NCBI GenBank assembly: GCA_902779535.1
Contig: CACZBX010000001.1
Span: 1 to 64,000 of the forward strand
Source: an uncultured Bacteroidales bacterium
GTDB taxonomy: Bacteria; Bacteroidota; Bacteroidia; Bacteroidales; Bacteroidaceae
Length of the DNA stretch: 64,000 nucleotides
Direction: 5' to 3'
Position numbers and translations under genes: made by a program. Position 1 is the first letter of the stretch. The number at the start of each line of letters is the position of its first letter. Below, piece by piece: positions 51,372 to 60,427 of the stretch. The notes beneath the pieces were generated by a model. The model was not told the DNA's origin. It did no database searches and saw only the letters and a list, made by a program, of their open reading frames with translations.

Positions 51372-52626
51372 GACTATTCAAGAGTTGATGATAAAGGGAT
51401 ATATATTGTTTGGCAACAATTTCCTCGGAATAACTCCTCAAAACTTTCTTTCGTGAAGAAATTCTCAGCTTTGGATACTCTTCTTCTTGTAAGCTCCACT
51501 TGATACCATCTGCCAGATCATTTGCCGATTGGTATTCTGCAACATATCCATTTTGTTGGTGGTCGATCATCTCGGGGATTCCGCCTATATTAAAGCCCAC
51601 ACAAGGTATTCCGCAAGCCATTGCCTCCATAATCGTGTTTGGCAGGTTCTCCATCAAAGATGAGGTGACATACAAATCCACCGAGTTATAAATCTGAACC
51701 AACTCCTGTTCACTGCTCACGTAGTTCATTGCATAACACGGGAAAGGAAAGAGTGACGCATAGCGGTCGGCATTCTGACCAAACACCACAACCCCCAGAT
51801 TTTGACTCCAATCTGGATATTTCTGCTTTAGGTGTTTGCAGGCCTCAATCAGATAATCAATACCTTTCTGTTTATTATTGATCTTTACCGAGCCGAACAA
51901 CAATAGCTTCTTTTCTTTCGGAAGATGACATCGCCTACGAGCTTCAACCTTATCGAGCGGTTGAAACAAGTCCGTATCGATTGGGTTCGGTATATTCGTT
52001 ATCATCATTCCTTTGGTAAGAGCACTTTGTAAAGCACGTCCGGCCATCCACCGACTACATCCCACCAAAGCGAACTTTGCCTCACCATAACACTTCATCT
52101 TCTTATGAAAAACACTATTTGATAGATCTTTCCTCGAGCCACAATGAAGTAACGGACAATGATGACATTCTGTTTTGAACGCTTCACATGTATTAGCATG
52201 GTGACAGATACCCGTTACCGGCCACATGTCATGCATGGTCCATACCACAGGCTTCCCCGACTGAAGAATCTTACGGATATTGTTGATGGAAAGCATTCCT
52301 TGGTTAATCCAATGCAAGTGGATGACATCTGCCTGTTCAAATACATGCAGTGAGGTAATGTCCGTACCTGCGTTTGCAATATCCACAGCAAACAGATTTT
52401 GCTTTGAGAAAGCGTTAGCTACCCAGATAACCAATCTTTCCCATAGGAAGTTCCAAATCTTTTGCCATGACTTTCTTAAGGCAACGACACTGACCTCGTC
52501 TGTCTGCTTATCCCTCACGAGCATCTTCGCCTTGACATTATTCCTTTTCAAGGCATTCATCAACCGACTGGCAGCAATTGCTGCACCGCCAATCCGTTCC
52601 GAGGTGTTGACGATCAGAACCCTCAT
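51364..52626 (-). CDS. Family 4 glycosyltransferase
   Basis: A 420-residue GT-B fold enzyme. The N-terminal acceptor domain starts MRVLIVNTSERIGGAAIAASRL and contains VIHLHWINQGM and VWTMHDMWPVTGICHH with a Cys-rich segment (CEAFKTECHHCPLLHC). The donor domain carries KLLLFGSVKI and the GT4 signature LPNTIMEAMACGIPCVGFNIGGIPE. Homologues act in exopolysaccharide or colanic-acid-type pathways. It lies 2 nt after the S41 protease stop and overlaps the GT2 gene, so all three form one operon, although no other polysaccharide genes are nearby. Confidence 0.9.
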   Translation of the reverse strand: MRVLIVNTSERIGGAAIAASRLMNALKRNNVKAKMLVRDKQTDEVSVVALRKSWQKIWNFLWERLVIWVANAFSKQNLFAVDIANAGTDITSLHVFEQADVIHLHWINQGMLSINNIRKILQSGKPVVWTMHDMWPVTGICHHANTCEAFKTECHHCPLLHCGSRKDLSNSVFHKKMKCYGEAKFALVGCSRWMAGRALQSALTKGMMITNIPNPIDTDLFQPLDKVEARRRCHLPKEKKLLLFGSVKINNKQKGIDYLIEACKHLKQKYPDWSQNLGVVVFGQNADRYASLFPFPCYAMNYVSSEQELVQIYNSVDLYVTSSLMENLPNTIMEAMACGIPCVGFNIGGIPEMIDHQQNGYVAEYQSANDLADGIKWSLQEEEYPKLRISSRKKVLRSYSEEIVAKQYISLYHQLLNSHA

Positions 52627-52628
52627 TT

Positions 52629-55600
52629 TTATTTAGCATCAATCTCTTTCAGCAATTCATTCACAGCCGTTCTCAACTGCGTGTCCTCACCCTTGACTAC
52701 CGTTTCAGGAGCATTTGCCACTTTGATGTCTGGTTCCAGCTGAGTATTCTCGAGGTAACTGCCATCCGGCAAGCGGTAGCCGATAACAGGAATGCCAAAT
52801 ACCAATGAGTTGTCTTGTAATGTTTCCCAAGAAACACTAGTCATCGTACCAGGAACAGGCATTCCCACAAGCTTGCCCAGTCCTTCATGCTTGTAAACCC
52901 AAGGAGTACCATGTGCATTACTGTAGTTTGCTTCACCTTGTACCATGATGCTCGGTTTGTTCCAACGACGACTTGGCATGTCACAAGCTTCTCGTCCGCG
53001 AACTACCTGTGTTAGATATTTCTTTCCACTGAACAAAATCTCTATATCCTCGTGTAGACGGCCACCTCCATTGAAACGAGTATCAATCACGATACCTTCT
53101 TTCTTGTTGTATTTTCCAAGAATATCACTATATGCCAGACGGAAGCTCGGGTCACCCATCGATTGCAAGTGGATATATCCCAATCGACCGTTCGACCATT
53201 TCTCAACATCGGCTGCACGCTGTTTCACCCAACGTGTATAAAGTAGGTTGTTGAATGCGGATTGAGTGATTGGTAGTACCACCTCATCCCAGCGTTCCTT
53301 TGTCTGAGGATTATAGAAAGAAACCAATGTCTTGATTCTTGCCTTATCATTCAGCACATCAGCCAAGTTCGTCTCAACTTCAATGGATACACCGTCAATC
53401 TTCTCAATGATCACTCCTGATTTTACTTTTGAGTTGGCAAAATCGAACGGGCCTTTCTCCAAGACTTCTCCCACTTTCAAGCCTTTCCCTGTATATTTCA
53501 TATCATATAGCAAGCCTAGGTTTGCTGTTTGGACCTTGCTTGCCGGCGCCGTGTATCGACCGCCGGTGTGCGACACGTTCAGTTCACCCAGCCACTCGCT
53601 CAACATCTCTGCAAAATCGTAATTGTTATTGATATGTGGTAAGAATTTCCGATAAGCGTCCGTCATCTTATCCCAATCCACACCATGCATGTTCAGATTA
53701 TAGAACCGTTGCTGTTCTTGCTTGTAAACATGGTTGAACATATATTCCCGCTCAGCAGCCAGGTCCATTTTCATATCCGCACGATAACTGATTGGCTTTG
53801 GTGAACCCGACTTCAGATCAATCTTCTGCATGCTTCCACCACCTAAAAGGAAAATGGTCTTACCATCCTTGTCCATCTCGAAGAAACCTCCGCCGACACC
53901 TTTGCTAACCAGCTTCGTCTCATGCTTCCTCAAGTCCAACTTCCACAAGTCGTATCCTCTCTCGAAAGAAGCCAGATAATAAAGGTTCTCGCCTTCCTTA
54001 TCCATGATTCCGGCACCCATGTTTGAGGAGTTTGGAGTCAGTCGCACCAAACGATCCTCAATACCTTTCAGTTCTACTACGATATCTTTCGGTTTTTCTT
54101 CTTTTTTCTCATCTTTTACAGCCTTATCATCTTTCTTTGGCTTTTCATCTTTGACTGCATTCTTTTTCTGTTCTTTCTCCAGCTCTTTTTGCAACTCATA
54201 GTCTTCCTTGCTTAAGATATACTTATCGTATGCATCTTGATTCATGAAAACCAGCATTGCATCGGTTTGAGAACCCCATGAAGCGTGGCTGCGCATACCA
54301 TATCGATCAGATGCGAACAAAATGGCATTTCCATCCATCACCCATTGAGGTTCGCTGTCGAAATACCCACTGTTGGTTAAGTTCGTCACAGCACCACCCT
54401 GTGAACTGACTAAGCCAATATCTGTATAGGGGTCATGTCCGTTACCAATAAACTCAATGGCAAACCATTTCCCATCAGGCGACCATTGGTAGGTGAAGCC
54501 GCCACTGGTTTCAAACCACGTAGAACCGTCAGTCACCTGACGAACTCTTTTCGTATCCAAGTTCATTACCATCAGTTTTGTACGGTCTTGTATATAAGCC
54601 AGTTCCTTCCCGTCCGGAGATACTGACGGATACGTACGTTCGGTTTTATCCGAGAACAATGCCTTTTCATCGATAACTGTTGCGTTCGGGAAGTTCAGGT
54701 CTTCTTTTCGGTTGATCTTTGCTTCGTACAGATTCCAATGTCCATCCCGTTCGCTCACATAATAGATGGTTCGATTATCCTTGCCAAAACAAACGCTACG
54801 TTCGTTAGCTGCTGTATGAGTTATCTGTTTGGTCGTATTGTATTCCACAGAGGTTACAAATACCTCACCACGAACCGTAAAGGCTACTTGCTTCCCGTCA
54901 GGCGAGACTGATGCCGAGGAGGCTCCACGTGAGAAAGAGAGGTCAGCTGGTATATTTTCATCATCACGAACAACCTCTATTGCCACCTTCTGAGCCTTGC
55001 CGTCGGGAGTTTGTGTGTAAATCTCACCATCGTACGTATAACACATGTTTCCGTTCTTTGCTACTGAAAGGAAACGGACCGGGTGTGTTTTATAACGAGT
55101 CAGTTCCTTGATGTTTTGCGGACTTTGAAGTGCGAAGGAATATACATTGAATGTTTTCCCTGCTTGTTCACTCAGGAAATACACCGTTTGCCCATCGGCC
55201 GAGAAAATTGGATTGCGGTCTTCACCCGCTCGATTAGTCAGATTCGTATGTTTTTCATTTTTCACATCATAAAGCCAGATATCGCGAGTCACCGATGATG
55301 TGTGATGCTTTCTCCATTGGTCTTCAACACCTTTCTGATCCTGATACACAAAAAAATTGCCATCAGAAGTGTAATCAATCATCTCGGCTGGAGTTCCTAA
55401 AAGCTGTTCTGTACGTCCACTTCCAACCGGCACACGGTATACTTCTGTCATTGAAACTTTAGGAAACAAGGCACTTTCGACCGGGTCTTGAATATTGGCA
55501 GAAAAAACAATGTTTTTCCCATCAGGAGTAAAGGTTGAAGGCAATTCAGCCACAGAATGTGAAGTCAGTCTTTTTGCATGACCACCTTCAGAAGACATGA

Positions 55601-55871
55601 CATAGATATCAAAGTTTCCATTCCGGTCACTGGCAAAGCCAATCTGCTTTCCATCAGGACTCCATACGGGGTTACACTCATACGAGTCTTGAGTCGTCAA
55701 CTGAACGGCTGTACCCCCCATAGATGCGACTTTATATATATCACCTTTATAACAAAAAACGATTTGTGTACCATCGGGTGAGATTTGTACATCACGCAGC
55801 CACATTGGTTTCATCGCAAAAGCACTGATTGCAAAAAAGCAAAAAGCACAAATAATACCTGTCTTCTTCAT
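52629..55871 (-). CDS. Tricorn-like S41 peptidase
   Basis: A 1080-residue exported protein (signal MKKTGIICAFCFFAISAFA). Repeated WD40-like/TolB strands (ISPDGTQIVF, WSPDGKQIGF, FTPDGKNIVF, VSPDGKELAY) form two beta-propellers (about 20-560). A Lys/Glu-rich linker (about 555-590) interrupts the second. A tricorn C1-type helical domain, a PDZ domain (about 770-850) and an S41 core follow; the nucleophile is S984 in NYSNAHG. Tricorn-type peptidases degrade peptides; the exported Bacteroidetes form probably works in the periplasm on imported peptides. It heads an operon with GT4 and GT2. Confidence 0.92.
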   Translation of the reverse strand: MKKTGIICAFCFFAISAFAMKPMWLRDVQISPDGTQIVFCYKGDIYKVASMGGTAVQLTTQDSYECNPVWSPDGKQIGFASDRNGNFDIYVMSSEGGHAKRLTSHSVAELPSTFTPDGKNIVFSANIQDPVESALFPKVSMTEVYRVPVGSGRTEQLLGTPAEMIDYTSDGNFFVYQDQKGVEDQWRKHHTSSVTRDIWLYDVKNEKHTNLTNRAGEDRNPIFSADGQTVYFLSEQAGKTFNVYSFALQSPQNIKELTRYKTHPVRFLSVAKNGNMCYTYDGEIYTQTPDGKAQKVAIEVVRDDENIPADLSFSRGASSASVSPDGKQVAFTVRGEVFVTSVEYNTTKQITHTAANERSVCFGKDNRTIYYVSERDGHWNLYEAKINRKEDLNFPNATVIDEKALFSDKTERTYPSVSPDGKELAYIQDRTKLMVMNLDTKRVRQVTDGSTWFETSGGFTYQWSPDGKWFAIEFIGNGHDPYTDIGLVSSQGGAVTNLTNSGYFDSEPQWVMDGNAILFASDRYGMRSHASWGSQTDAMLVFMNQDAYDKYILSKEDYELQKELEKEQKKNAVKDEKPKKDDKAVKDEKKEEKPKDIVVELKGIEDRLVRLTPNSSNMGAGIMDKEGENLYYLASFERGYDLWKLDLRKHETKLVSKGVGGGFFEMDKDGKTIFLLGGGSMQKIDLKSGSPKPISYRADMKMDLAAEREYMFNHVYKQEQQRFYNLNMHGVDWDKMTDAYRKFLPHINNNYDFAEMLSEWLGELNVSHTGGRYTAPASKVQTANLGLLYDMKYTGKGLKVGEVLEKGPFDFANSKVKSGVIIEKIDGVSIEVETNLADVLNDKARIKTLVSFYNPQTKERWDEVVLPITQSAFNNLLYTRWVKQRAADVEKWSNGRLGYIHLQSMGDPSFRLAYSDILGKYNKKEGIVIDTRFNGGGRLHEDIEILFSGKKYLTQVVRGREACDMPSRRWNKPSIMVQGEANYSNAHGTPWVYKHEGLGKLVGMPVPGTMTSVSWETLQDNSLVFGIPVIGYRLPDGSYLENTQLEPDIKVANAPETVVKGEDTQLRTAVNELLKEIDAK

Positions 55872-55896
55872 TTCTCACGGATTTATTGTAATGTTA

Positions 55897-55904
55897 CAAA
55901 GATA
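55897..55904 (-). promoter_or_regulatory. -7 box (TATCTTTG) for the S41 peptidase operon
   Basis: Exact match on the - strand, 25 nt before the ATG, divergent from the tRNA promoter. Confidence 0.6.
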
Positions 55905-55941
55905 CTCATTTGTGCTGTTTAAGAAAAAATTTATCGAATTA

Positions 55942-55974
55942 TTTGGGGAATTTAAATAGAACTTCGTATATTTG
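55942..55974 (+). promoter_or_regulatory. Promoter of the tRNA-Gln gene
   Basis: TTTG (55942-55945), 21-nt spacer, TATATTTG (55967-55974), 28 nt before the tRNA. Confidence 0.7.
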
Positions 55975-56002
55975 CAGCGCTTTTCGGAATGAAAGCATTG
56001 AT

Positions 56003-56076
56003 TGGACTATGGTGTAATGGTAGCACAACAGGTTTTGGTTCTGTTTGACTGAGTTCGAATCTCGGTAGTCCAACCA
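56003..56076 (+). tRNA. tRNA-Gln (anticodon TTG)
   Basis: Complete cloverleaf: acceptor TGGACTA (56003-56009) pairs with TAGTCCA (56066-56072), discriminator A at 56073, and CCA is encoded at 56074-56076. The anticodon arm is ACAGG-TTTTGGT-TCTGT with TTG in the centre, and the T loop is GTTCGAATC. A terminator follows. Confidence 0.97.
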
Positions 56077-56079
56077 ACA

Positions 56080-56109
56080 AAAGGGAATCATCGTTTGATG
56101 ATTCCCTTT
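56080..56109 (+). terminator. Terminator after tRNA-Gln
   Basis: Perfect 13-bp stem (56080-56092 with 56097-56109), GTTT loop, then a T-rich run. Convergent with the next gene. Confidence 0.88.
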
Positions 56110-56130
56110 CTGTTTTCTATCAAATAATGA

Positions 56131-56493
56131 TTATTCGTATTTTCGATTAAATATTTCAGAATAGATAAAGGCACGACGAGCCTCATCGACATCTTGCAAA
56201 CGAAAATCCTCGCATGGTTCATCTTCTTTTGTAACAATCGGCTGAACAGACGGCTTCATTTTTTTACGATCGGTGGATGGAGTGATCGGTTTTTTTATCT
56301 CTTCACGCAAGAAAGGTTCCGACTCTTTTGCACGCTTAGGAACTTCGGGCTTACTCCATTCCTTAATATCCGGAAATACATCTTCGAATACATCCTTTTT
56401 CGGTCGGGGTGTACTCGTTGTCGACTGCTTCTTTTCCTTTTTCGTAGACAAGACGAAGAAGAGAATCATTCCGATAATAAATAATATGTCCAT
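56131..56493 (-). CDS. Small single-pass membrane protein of unknown function
   Basis: The start is the ATG at 56491-56493 because a promoter box ends 19 nt upstream; the longer frame starts with TTG. The 120-residue product has one N-terminal membrane segment (MDILFIIGMILFFVLS) followed at once by KKEKK, so the C-terminal 100 residues probably face the cytoplasm. This part is Pro-, Lys- and Glu-rich, likely disordered, and ends in a helix (DVDEARRAFIYSEIFNRKYE) that may be a docking motif. I recognise no family. Confidence 0.7.
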   Translation of the reverse strand: MDILFIIGMILFFVLSTKKEKKQSTTSTPRPKKDVFEDVFPDIKEWSKPEVPKRAKESEPFLREEIKKPITPSTDRKKMKPSVQPIVTKEDEPCEDFRLQDVDEARRAFIYSEIFNRKYE

Positions 56494-56511
56494 ATCTTTC
56501 GTTTGTTGAAG

Positions 56512-56519
56512 CAAAGATA
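56512..56519 (-). promoter_or_regulatory. -7 box (TATCTTTG) for the small membrane protein
   Basis: Exact match on the - strand, giving a very short leader before the ATG at 56493. Confidence 0.5.
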
Positions 56520-56574
56520 TAAAAGAAAAAAGAAAGACACAAATGCAGAAATGAAGAAATGCTATAAAAGAAAA

Positions 56575-56601
56575 GGAAGGGAGTTATCACAACTGCCTTC
56601 C
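56575..56601. terminator. Hairpin in the gap before miaB
   Basis: An 11-bp stem with one mismatch (56575-56585 with 56591-56601) and a 5-nt loop, followed on + by TCAATTTTA. It has no obvious gene upstream on +. The gap from 56690 to 56930 is AT-rich and shows nothing else. Confidence 0.45.
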
Positions 56602-56936
56602 TCAATTTTAACCTAAACCTTAACTATGAAAAAATCTAATGTTTTTCTGGTTACAAATATAATGATATTTTTATTACACAAATAAGATTTGTTTTTTTTC
56701 TTTCCTGATTTAGATTTCTTTAACAATTTACACCTCTAAAACTGCATTTTCTTACGTTTTCTCTTTTATTTCTAACAATTTAGTCATAATATGACCTCTT
56801 TATTTTCAAAGAAAAAAAGAGACATCTCACAAACTTCAACCATTTATCACAAAAAAAATGAAAGGTAAATTCGTTCATTTCTTTCCTCTTAGCGTAGATT
56901 AAACGTGGCACAAAAGGAAATAAACGAGATTTATAT

Positions 56937-56944
56937 TATCTTTG
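56937..56944 (+). promoter_or_regulatory. -7 box (TATCTTTG) for miaB
   Basis: Exact match, 25 nt before the miaB ATG. Confidence 0.6.
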
Positions 56945-56969
56945 CAGCAAATTTATAATCAAATTAAAA

Positions 56970-58337
56970 ATGATTCAACAACAACAAGGAACAGACTTTA
57001 AATCTGCGACTGAAAAAAAACTATTTATCGAGACCTATGGCTGTCAGATGAACGTGGCCGACAGCGAGGTCGTTGCATCAATCATGAAAATGGCCGGCTA
57101 CACTGTATGCCAAGACATCAATGATGCGGATGCTATCTTCATGAACACTTGTTCGGTTCGTGAAAATGCGGAGAACAAAATATATAACCGCCTTGAGTTC
57201 TTTCATTCTTTACGAAAGACAAAGAAGCCTCATCTAATTGTGGGAGTATTAGGCTGCATGGCAGAGCGTGTAAAAGAAGACCTTATCAATCATCACCATA
57301 CCGATTTGGTTGTAGGCCCCGACGCTTATTTAAGTTTGCCGGAACTTATCGCTTCGGTTGAGGCCGGAGAGAAAGCGATTAATGTAGAACTCTCCACGAC
57401 AGAAACCTATCGTGATGTTATTCCTTCGCGCATCTGTGGAAATCATATTTCCGGTTTCGTCAGCATTATGCGAGGATGTAATAATTTTTGTCACTACTGT
57501 ATTGTTCCTTACACCAGGGGAAGGGAGCGTAGCCGAGATATTGAAAGCATTTTGAATGAAGTATTGGACTTACAGAAGAAAGGTTACAAGGAGGTTACGC
57601 TGCTGGGGCAGAATGTCAACTCTTATCATTTTGAGAAAGATGGGCAAACCATCACATTCCCAGCATTGTTACGTGCCGTAGCAGAGGCTGTTCCCACCAT
57701 GCGTATTCGTTTCACCACCTCACACCCGAAAGATATGAGCGACGAAACATTGCATGTCATTGCTGAGACCCCAAATGTCTGCAAACATATACACCTACCC
57801 GTGCAAAGCGGTAGCAATCATATTCTCAAACTCATGAACCGTAAATATACTCGTGAGTGGTACCTAGACCGGGTTGCTGCCATCCGTCGAATCATACCCG
57901 ACTGTGGATTGACTACCGATATCTTCTGCGGATATCATGATGAAACAGAAGAAGATCAACAACTCACCTTGTCATTGATGCGGGAATGTGCATACGATGC
58001 ATCATTTATGTTTCGCTATTCCGAACGCCCGGGAACCTACGCCTCCAAACATTTGGCAGATAATGTTCCCGAGGAGGTTAAGATACGACGGCTGGAAGAG
58101 ATTATCAACCTTCAGAACCAACTATCTGCAGAGAGTAACGCAAAGGATGTTGGAAAGGAGTTCGAGGTTTTGGTCGAAGGATTTTCAAAACGATCCAAGT
58201 CGCAACTGTTCGGTCGAACCGAGCAGAACAAGGTTGTTGTCTTCGACAAGGGCAATCACCATATTGGAGATTTTGTGAAAGTAAGAATAACAGAATCGAG
58301 TTCAGCGACCTTAAAAGGTGAAGAAATCCTCGCATAA
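56970..58337 (+). CDS. miaB: tRNA-2-methylthio-N6-dimethylallyladenosine synthase MiaB
   Basis: A 455-residue radical-SAM methylthiotransferase that adds the methylthio group to i6A37 of tRNAs reading UNN codons. The N-terminal UPF0004 domain holds the auxiliary-cluster cysteines (C25 in ETYGCQMN, then NTCSVRENA and GCMAERV). The radical-SAM motif is C170-x3-C174-x2-C177 in RGCNNFCHYC, followed by YTRGRERSR. A TRAM RNA-binding domain closes the protein (about 390-455). GRERSR and the length match MiaB rather than RimO or MtaB. Confidence 0.95.
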   Translation: MIQQQQGTDFKSATEKKLFIETYGCQMNVADSEVVASIMKMAGYTVCQDINDADAIFMNTCSVRENAENKIYNRLEFFHSLRKTKKPHLIVGVLGCMAERVKEDLINHHHTDLVVGPDAYLSLPELIASVEAGEKAINVELSTTETYRDVIPSRICGNHISGFVSIMRGCNNFCHYCIVPYTRGRERSRDIESILNEVLDLQKKGYKEVTLLGQNVNSYHFEKDGQTITFPALLRAVAEAVPTMRIRFTTSHPKDMSDETLHVIAETPNVCKHIHLPVQSGSNHILKLMNRKYTREWYLDRVAAIRRIIPDCGLTTDIFCGYHDETEEDQQLTLSLMRECAYDASFMFRYSERPGTYASKHLADNVPEEVKIRRLEEIINLQNQLSAESNAKDVGKEFEVLVEGFSKRSKSQLFGRTEQNKVVVFDKGNHHIGDFVKVRITESSSATLKGEEILA

Positions 58338-58414
58338 TGATTAAAAGTGTTTAAAAGAAAGTAGTTTTCTTGCTTTTTATTCGTTTATTTGCATAAATAA
58401 AAGCACGAGGCAAC

Positions 58415-59311
58415 GTGAATAAGCTACATACAGACAAATGTCCGCTTTGTGATGGAAACCGACTAGTTTCTGTCATGAATTGTACAGATTACCATGCTTC
58501 CGGTGAAAACTTTGAGGTGTGGCAATGTCAAGATTGTGGCTTTCTTTTTACACAAGATGTTCCCGTAGAGGCAGAAATCGGGAAATATTATGATACGGTA
58601 GATTATATTTCTCATTCCGATACCCAGAGAGGTTTGACAAACAAGATTTATCACCTTGTGAGAAAGTGGATGCTTCTTAAAAAGAAATATCTTATCCAAC
58701 GAACAACCAATCTAAAAAAAGGGAAACTCTTGGATATCGGAACAGGAACGGGTTATTTTCCTTATACCATGAAGAAAGCGGGGTGGCAAGTCAATGCCAT
58801 CGAAAAGAACGAACATGCCCGCTTATTTGCACAGCAGCACTTTCAGATTGAAGTAGATCGCGAAGACACCTTAGCTAATTATACGGATCAATCATTTGAC
58901 GCCATCACTTTATGGCATGTCATGGAGCATATTGAAGGGATTAACTCGTTGTGGCAATCTATTCAGCGATTGTTAAAGGATAGGGGAGTTTTGATTGTCG
59001 CCGTACCGAATCCTACCTCTTATGATGCAAAGAAGTATCAATCGATGTGGGCTGCATACGATGTGCCCAGGCACTTATGGCATTTTACGCCATCAACGAT
59101 TCAACAGATGGGAACAAAATATGGGTTTGTCCTGGCAGAACAACTTCCTATGCCCTTCGATGCTTTCTATGTTTCTATCCTGACCGAAAAGTACAAAAAC
59201 TCTTCCTGTCCATTCTTGAAGGGAATGTGGACTGGTTTCATCGGATGGCTACACACACTAGCAAAGAAGGAGCAAAGCAGCTCAATGATATACGTTTTCA
59301 GAAAGAAATGA
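58415..59311 (+). CDS. SAM-dependent methyltransferase with N-terminal zinc-ribbon
   Basis: The start is a GTG at 58415; no in-frame ATG precedes the conserved region. The 298-residue protein opens with a four-cysteine zinc-binding motif (CPLCDGN near residue 9 and CQDCGF near 38), then a class I methyltransferase core: motif I LLDIGTGTGYFPYTMKKAGW, the acidic partner AIEKNEHA, DAITLWHVMEHI, and LIVAVPNP. This architecture recalls sugar- or lipid-linked methyltransferases, but the substrate is unknown. Its stop overlaps the ftsX start (ATGA), so it is translationally coupled to the division and envelope genes downstream. Confidence 0.85.
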   Translation: MNKLHTDKCPLCDGNRLVSVMNCTDYHASGENFEVWQCQDCGFLFTQDVPVEAEIGKYYDTVDYISHSDTQRGLTNKIYHLVRKWMLLKKKYLIQRTTNLKKGKLLDIGTGTGYFPYTMKKAGWQVNAIEKNEHARLFAQQHFQIEVDREDTLANYTDQSFDAITLWHVMEHIEGINSLWQSIQRLLKDRGVLIVAVPNPTSYDAKKYQSMWAAYDVPRHLWHFTPSTIQQMGTKYGFVLAEQLPMPFDAFYVSILTEKYKNSSCPFLKGMWTGFIGWLHTLAKKEQSSSMIYVFRKK

Positions 59312-60183
59312 TTATGGCAAAGAAACAGACCTCATTTATCGACATGCAGTTTATCACTTCCAGCATCAGCACCATGTTGGTTCTTTTGCTTCTTGGAATG
59401 GTGGTATTTTTCGTACTATCAGCAAATAATCTTTCTAAATATGTACGCGAGAACATCAGTTTTTCCGTGATGCTCAGCGATGATATGAAAGAACCCGAAG
59501 CTTTGTCTTTCCAAAAAGAATTGAACAAGAGGGAGTATGTGAAGGAGAGTACCTATATTTCGAAGGAGCGTGCTTTGAAGGAGCAGACAGAGGCAATGGG
59601 AACGAATCCTGCCGAATTTATCGGGCGAAACCCATTCAATGCTAGCATCGAAGTAAACCTGAAAGCCGAGTATGCTCATTCTGATAGTATCAAGTGGATT
59701 GAAAAAGAGATTGTTGCCAACAACAAAGTGCTGGAAATTGATTATCCGGAGAATTTGTTAGAAGAAGTGAATCGGAACATCAGTCGTATTAGTCTTGGAC
59801 TCTTGATATTGGCAGCCCTCTTAACGCTTATCTCCTTTGCCCTCATCAACAATACCATCCGTTTGGCTATTCATTCCAAACGTTTCCTCATCCATACCAT
59901 GACACTGGTAGGAGCAAGTTGGGGCTTTATTCGCCGTCCATTCCTTTGGAAGAACGTGTGGATTGGAATCGTTGCCGCCATTTTAGCCGACTTGGCTTTG
60001 ATTGGTATGGCTTACGCCTTGGTAAATTATTGGCCCGAACTGATTGAACTTATTACTCCTTCAACCATGTTGACGGTAATGATCTCTGTTTTCGTGTTTG
60101 GAGTGATTATTACTTTAATGTGTGCATATATATCAATCAATAAATACTTGCGGATGAAAGCAAGTACACTTTATTATATTTAA
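59308..60183 (+). CDS. ftsX: Cell-division ABC transporter permease FtsX
   Basis: The longest frame begins at 59047 inside the methyltransferase gene; the real start is the ATG at 59308 (overlapping the TGA) or 59314. The 291-residue protein has four membrane segments: one at about 22-42 (ISTMLVLLLLGMVVFFVL), then an extracytoplasmic domain with SFSVMLSDDMKEPEA and VLEIDYPENL, and three C-terminal segments, in the FtsX order. With FtsE it couples ATP hydrolysis to peptidoglycan hydrolases at the division site. FtsE is not encoded nearby. Confidence 0.9.
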   Translation: MIMAKKQTSFIDMQFITSSISTMLVLLLLGMVVFFVLSANNLSKYVRENISFSVMLSDDMKEPEALSFQKELNKREYVKESTYISKERALKEQTEAMGTNPAEFIGRNPFNASIEVNLKAEYAHSDSIKWIEKEIVANNKVLEIDYPENLLEEVNRNISRISLGLLILAALLTLISFALINNTIRLAIHSKRFLIHTMTLVGASWGFIRRPFLWKNVWIGIVAAILADLALIGMAYALVNYWPELIELITPSTMLTVMISVFVFGVIITLMCAYISINKYLRMKASTLYYI

Positions 60184-60185
60184 CT

Positions 60186-60416
60186 ATGGATAAAAAGAAA
60201 TTTGCCTTTGATAAGATAAACTTTATCCTGCTTGCCGCAGGAATGGTAATCGTCATTATCGGGTTCCTGTGTATGATGGGACCGAGTACGACTGAGATGG
60301 CTTTTCAACCCGATATCTTCAACGCAAGACGAATCAAGGTGGCACCTTTGATTTGTTTCTTCGGGTTTGTGTTTATGATTTACGGCATCTTACGTAAACC
60401 GAAAGATAAAGAATAA
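60186..60416 (+). CDS. DUF3098 small membrane protein
   Basis: A 76-residue protein 2 nt after ftsX. It has two membrane segments ([20 protein letters not shown] and [18 protein letters not shown]) joined by a short loop with [15 protein letters not shown], the DUF3098 pattern. In Bacteroidetes it regularly sits between ftsX and uppP, so a role in envelope or division is inferred from context; no activity is known. Confidence 0.85.
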   Translation: MDKKKFAFDKINFILLAAGMVIVIIGFLCMMGPSTTEMAFQPDIFNARRIKVAPLICFFGFVFMIYGILRKPKDKE

Positions 60417-60427
60417 AGTTACATCAC

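Noticed and set aside
59047..59307. N-terminal extension of FtsX inside the methyltransferase gene
   Set aside because: The extension is an out-of-frame reading of a real gene; the ATG overlapping the methyltransferase stop gives the normal FtsX length.
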